Assembly (NCBI GenBank): GCA_945872375.1
Contig: CAMBYR010000055.1
Span: 1 to 10,375 of the forward strand
Reading direction: 5' to 3'
Length of the DNA: 10,375 nucleotides
Source of the DNA: an uncultured Blautia sp.
Lineage (GTDB): Bacteria > Bacillota > Clostridia > Lachnospirales > Lachnospiraceae
Translations under genes and position numbers: made by a program
Part shown: positions 8,557 to 10,375 of the stretch, piece by piece
Layout: each line of letters starts with the position of its first letter
Numbering within the stretch: the stretch's first letter is position 1
The notes under the pieces: model-generated
What the model saw: the letters and a program-made list of their open reading frames with translations, nothing else
Databases searched by the model: none
What the model was told of the DNA's origin: nothing

Positions 8557-8606
8557 AAAAATTCCACGGTTTCCGGCAGGTCATTTGCCGGAAATCGTGG
8601 AATTTT
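8557..8606 (-). terminator. Strong stem-loop between binding protein and permeases (attenuator or mRNA-protecting hairpin)
   Basis: On the plus strand AAAATTCCACG (8558-8568) pairs with CGTGGAATTTT (8596-8606), and TTTCCGGCA (8570-8578) pairs with TGCCGGAAA (8586-8594), around a 7-base loop. In the minus-strand RNA there is a single A-C mismatch inside a 21-position stem. The RNA 3' arm ends in five Us (8557-8561). This has the shape of an intrinsic terminator placed 56 bases after the binding-protein stop. In sugar ABC operons such structures commonly give more binding protein than permease, by partial termination or by protecting the upstream message. Since the downstream genes have no obvious promoter of their own in this gap, complete termination is unlikely. 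The near-symmetry and the A run on the other side mean it could also stop plus-strand transcription. Confidence 0.85.
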
Positions 8607-8662
8607 ATTTAAAGAATCATTGTGTTAAATGCAGGAATACAACGTATCTGCCTGCTGCCGTA

Positions 8663-9916
8663 TTACGGAAGAGGAGTCTCCTCAACGATCGGAGAAATTG
8701 TTTCCATTGCTTTTGCAAGAGCATCTGCCGGAGCAACACCGTCTACAAATACAGACTGTGTAGCGCTGTAGATTGCTTCAGAAATGCTTGGCCATTCAGC
8801 GTGCGGTCCACGTGCATATGCATAGTTCATTTCATCTGTAAATACAGCAAAGCCTTCCTGCTCATAGTCATATTCGGATGTGGAATCGGAACGGGTCGGG
8901 ATCTTGCCGGCTGTTACGCCCCATTCGCCTTCTTTTTCCTGAGAGCAGAGCCACTCAAGGAATGCTACACATGCTTCTTTGTTTTCTGCACCGGAGCATA
9001 CACCAAAGTTTTCGCCGCCGATCGTGGAGCTGGAGGTTCCTTCATCACCGGTCGGAAGCAGACAGAATCCATAATTGAATCCGTCGATGGCGTCTGTCTG
9101 TGCCAGATGCCATGTACCAACTTCAGCCATAGCAGCCTTTCCTGCTGCAAACTGGTTGAACGCGTCAGCCTGTGTCCAGTTGATACATTCTTTGCTCATG
9201 TAGCCATTATTGATCATATCTGCAAGAGCGGTCAGACCTTTCACTGCAGAATCTGCGGTCAGGTTGTCAACGTTTACAGCCTCTGCGCCGTCCTGTGTTC
9301 CACGCAGCCACGGAAGGATCTGGAAGGTACCTTCTTCTGTGGAGATACAGCACATTGCAAAACCAAAGGTCTGTGTATCAGGATCTGTGGTTGCTGCTGC
9401 CATTTCCTGGAGTTCAGCCAGGCTTGTCGGCATATGATCGTATCCGGCTGCTTCCAGTGCATCAAGGTTGCATGCAAGTGCCAGACAGTTGGAATTCTGA
9501 GGAAGACCATAAATTCTTCCGTCCGGATCCATACAGGAGCTGAGAGGTCCTTCATAGAAGCTGCCCAGTTCTCCCCATGCCTCTAATTCGTCTGTGATGT
9601 CTTCGAATACACCCAGAGAAATGTAGGAAGCCATATCGGGAGAATCTACCATACCGATATCCGGAAGTTCACCGGAAAGAGCACCTACCGTATACTGGTT
9701 CATTAACTCGTCACGGGATACGTATGTAGCTGTAATATGAATATCATCCTGAAGAGTATTGTACTCTTCTACCCAGTCTACGATTGCCTTTGCATCTGCA
9801 GAAGCATCAAAATAATGCCAAAGTTCGATTTCTGTAGGCTCTGCCTGTACAGCGACTGCTGAGAAAGATACGCTAGCTGCTGCTGCAGCGATTGCCAGTG
9901 TTAACTGTTTTTTCAT
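8663..9916 (-). CDS. Extracellular sugar-binding protein of CUT1 ABC transporter
   Basis: Captures the oligosaccharide outside the membrane and delivers it to the two permeases. Counting from ATG 9916 it has 417 residues and belongs to the SBP_bac_1 type: IELWHYFD near the mature N-terminus, a DELMNQYTVGALSGELPDIGM segment, and FAAGKAAMAEVGTW, a pattern very common in these proteins. The N-terminus is a Sec signal (KK, then an alanine-rich core), with a likely signal peptidase I site after AVAVQA at about residue 25. There is no lipobox cysteine, odd for a Gram-positive binding protein. The mature part has ten cysteines, also unusual. A longer frame starts at ATG 9934, but AAGGAGG (9923-9929) lies inside it and six bases before ATG 9916, so 9916 is the start. 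It is first in the operon behind the promoter, followed by a strong stem-loop before the permeases. Ligand unknown; neighbours suggest a xylose/arabinose-bearing oligosaccharide. Confidence 0.92.
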   Translation of the reverse strand: MKKQLTLAIAAAAASVSFSAVAVQAEPTEIELWHYFDASADAKAIVDWVEEYNTLQDDIHITATYVSRDELMNQYTVGALSGELPDIGMVDSPDMASYISLGVFEDITDELEAWGELGSFYEGPLSSCMDPDGRIYGLPQNSNCLALACNLDALEAAGYDHMPTSLAELQEMAAATTDPDTQTFGFAMCCISTEEGTFQILPWLRGTQDGAEAVNVDNLTADSAVKGLTALADMINNGYMSKECINWTQADAFNQFAAGKAAMAEVGTWHLAQTDAIDGFNYGFCLLPTGDEGTSSSTIGGENFGVCSGAENKEACVAFLEWLCSQEKEGEWGVTAGKIPTRSDSTSEYDYEQEGFAVFTDEMNYAYARGPHAEWPSISEAIYSATQSVFVDGVAPADALAKAMETISPIVEETPLP

Positions 9917-9922
9917 TTTCGT

Positions 9923-9929
9923 CCTCCTT
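9923..9929 (-). promoter_or_regulatory. Ribosome-binding site fixing the binding-protein start
   Basis: Consensus AAGGAGG on the minus strand, six bases before ATG 9916. It is the strongest ribosome site in the window and excludes the in-frame ATG at 9934, which lies upstream of it. Confidence 0.85.
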
Positions 9930-9938
9930 TTCATTCAC

Positions 9939-9954
9939 CCGGATTGCAATCCGG
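9939..9954 (-). repeat. Perfect 16-base palindrome in the leader, next to the ribosome site
   Basis: CCGGATTGCAATCCGG is a perfect palindrome. In the leader RNA it would fold as a 6-bp stem with a UGCA loop, ending nine bases before the ribosome site. GCAATC is also found on the minus strand at 9982-9987 and could pair with GATTGC inside the palindrome, giving a weak alternative fold. It may be a protein operator, an RNA control element or a stabilising 5' hairpin; the sequence alone does not decide. Confidence 0.6.
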
Positions 9955-10004
9955 ATACTGGTTGTCTGGAAGCCGCTTCGCGATTGCTGCTTTCGACGAT
10001 ATCA

Positions 10005-10037
10005 GGCACGTGCCCCAATTGGTATATTTATTATACC
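10005..10037 (-). promoter_or_regulatory. Cluster of three adjoining palindromes over the -10 box and start site
   Basis: GGCACGTGCC (10005-10014) is a perfect palindrome, CCAATTGG (10015-10022) follows with no gap, and GGTATA-5 bases-TATACC (10021-10037) overlaps its last two bases and covers the -10 box. The predicted transcription start (about 10023) falls inside. This position suits an operator for a repressor. GGCACGTGCC has a central CG as LacI-family operators do, but it does not match the catabolite-control consensus. The binding protein is unknown. Confidence 0.5.
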
Positions 10038-10058
10038 TCTGCCATTTTGTTCAGTCTA
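10030..10058 (-). promoter_or_regulatory. Sigma-70-type promoter of the transporter-glycosidase operon
   Basis: On the minus strand the -10 box TATAAT (10030-10035) is a perfect consensus. Seventeen bases upstream is TAGACT (10053-10058), matching four of six bases of TTGACA. The expected start is near 10023, giving a leader of about 107 bases before ATG 9916. The weak -35 box and the repeats directly upstream fit an activator-dependent promoter, plausibly served by the neighbouring AraC-type regulator. No other promoter of similar quality was seen inside the operon. Confidence 0.75.
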
Positions 10059-10064
10059 CCAAGG

Positions 10065-10122
10065 TTTTTAATATTTTCCGGATTATTTTAGTGCATTTTT
10101 TTAATATTTTCGCATTATTTTA
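10065..10122 (-). promoter_or_regulatory. Two direct repeats upstream of the -35 box, candidate activator sites
   Basis: Plus-strand TTTTTAATATTTTCCGG followed by ATTATTTTA (10065-10090) recurs as TTTTTAATATTTTCGC followed by ATTATTTTA (10098-10122). The period is 32-33 bases, about three helical turns, and the proximal copy begins seven bases from the -35 box. AraC-family activators often bind such direct repeats next to the -35 box. The T runs (A runs on the coding strand) recur at roughly 9-12 base steps, so the stretch may also be curved or act as an UP element. Confidence 0.55.
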
Positions 10123-10156
10123 AGATGCGCTAAGTAATTTTATACACAAGCATTAA

Positions 10157-10181
10157 AATGCATATGAGTTTTATATGCATT
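10157..10181. repeat. AT-rich inverted repeat after the regulator gene
   Basis: AATGCATAT (10157-10165) and ATATGCATT (10173-10181) are exact inverted arms around a 7-base spacer, 15 bases after the regulator stop. An overlapping GCATT-AA-AATGC palindrome occupies 10150-10161. The stem is AT-rich and lacks a long U run, so it is at best a weak terminator; an operator role is possible. Confidence 0.45.
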
Positions 10182-10195
10182 ATAGACAATCATTT

Positions 10196-10375
10196 TTATT
10201 GTTCATGCAGGTATTCTGACAGATTTTTTCCGGTCACTTCCCGGAAAACCTTATGAAAATACTTGATATCGGAAAATCCCACCATATAGGCAACCTGATT
10301 TTTATCGGTACTGCTTTCCCGAAGCAGCTTCTGTGCCTGACGGATCCTGTACTTTTTCAGAAAAGCGGCAAAGCC
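10196..10375 (-). CDS. AraC/YesN-type transcription regulator, C-terminal end only
   Basis: The visible 59 residues are the end of an AraC-family DNA-binding domain; the rest lies beyond the right edge. The sequence begins GFAAFLKKYRIRQAQKLLRE (end of the first helix-turn-helix and linker helix) and continues through NQVAYMVGFSDIKYFHKVFR, the second helix-turn-helix, to TGKNLSEYLHEQ and a TAA stop at 10196-10198. The VGFSDIKYF form resembles YesN-type response regulators as well as stand-alone AraC activators, so a two-component system with a YesM-type kinase farther right is possible. It is encoded on the same strand, about 280 bases before the binding-protein gene, and is the obvious candidate to activate that promoter. 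The family is clear; signal and subfamily cannot be told. Confidence 0.88.
   Translation of the reverse strand, partial: GFAAFLKKYRIRQAQKLLRESSTDKNQVAYMVGFSDIKYFHKVFREVTGKNLSEYLHEQ

Noticed and set aside
8498..9586. Long plus-strand open frame (362 residues, cysteine-rich) opposite the binding protein and first permease
   Set aside because: It mirrors well-recognised genes on the other strand, has no family resemblance and spans an intergenic stem-loop. It is a codon-use shadow.
9917..9934. Six-residue N-terminal extension of the binding protein from ATG 9934
   Set aside because: The consensus ribosome site lies inside this extension and is correctly spaced only for ATG 9916.
9917..10023. 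Known riboswitch or T-box in the binding-protein leader
   Set aside because: The leader is only about 107 bases and shows short palindromes but no recognised riboswitch core or terminator before the gene.
9935..10195. Catabolite-response (cre) site in the promoter region
   Set aside because: I scanned both strands for the usual TGNAANCGNTNNCA pattern and saw no convincing match; GGCACGTGCC shares only the central CG.
1..10375. Mobile elements, CRISPR array, tRNA or rRNA genes
   Set aside because: No transposase or integrase motif, no regularly spaced repeats and no recognisable RNA gene were found; the genes form one coherent operon.

Overview
The window is one strand of accessory carbohydrate-use DNA. 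Every gene I can support lies on the minus strand, so transcription runs from right to left. The organism is most likely a low-to-mid GC Firmicute of the clostridial/Lachnospiraceae type. Four things suggest this: strong AAGGAGG-type ribosome sites in front of most genes, a CUT1 sugar ABC transporter without its own ATPase gene, a YesL-family (DUF624) membrane protein, and an AraC/YesN-type regulator beside them. I make no species call.

Layout in the direction of transcription: (1) the C-terminal end of an AraC/YesN-type regulator (10196-10375, cut by the right edge); (2) a 260-base, partly very AT-rich control region (9935-10195) with a good sigma-70-type promoter, two direct repeats just upstream of it and several palindromes at and below the predicted start; (3) a sugar-binding protein (8663-9916); (4) a strong stem-loop in the gap before the transporter genes (8557-8606); (5) two CUT1 permeases separated by one base (7620-8507 and 6782-7618); (6) a GH31 alpha-xylosidase-like enzyme (4726-6759); (7) a YesL-type membrane protein (4026-4685); (8) a second, clearly YicI-like GH31 alpha-xylosidase (1722-4010); (9) a GH127 beta-L-arabinofuranosidase, cut by the left edge (1-1711). 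Gaps after the stem-loop are 1 to 40 bases, so genes 3 to 9 read as one operon.

How they work together (inference): an extracellular binding protein and two permeases, energised by an ATPase encoded elsewhere, would bring an oligosaccharide into the cell. Three exo-glycosidases without signal peptides would then trim its side groups. GH127 would remove terminal beta-L-arabinofuranose, and the two GH31 enzymes would remove alpha-xylose from different molecules or positions. Arabinosylated xyloglucan fragments from plant cell walls are the simplest substrate that needs these activities together, but the substrate is not proven by the sequence.

For four genes the ribosome-site position fixes or refines the start. 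For the binding protein, the second permease and the first GH31, it moves the start downstream of the longest open frame. I found no insertion sequence, phage gene, CRISPR array, tRNA or rRNA. The most unusual parts are the dense palindrome/repeat architecture of the promoter region, the absence of a lipoprotein cysteine in the binding protein, and the combination of two divergent GH31 enzymes with GH127.
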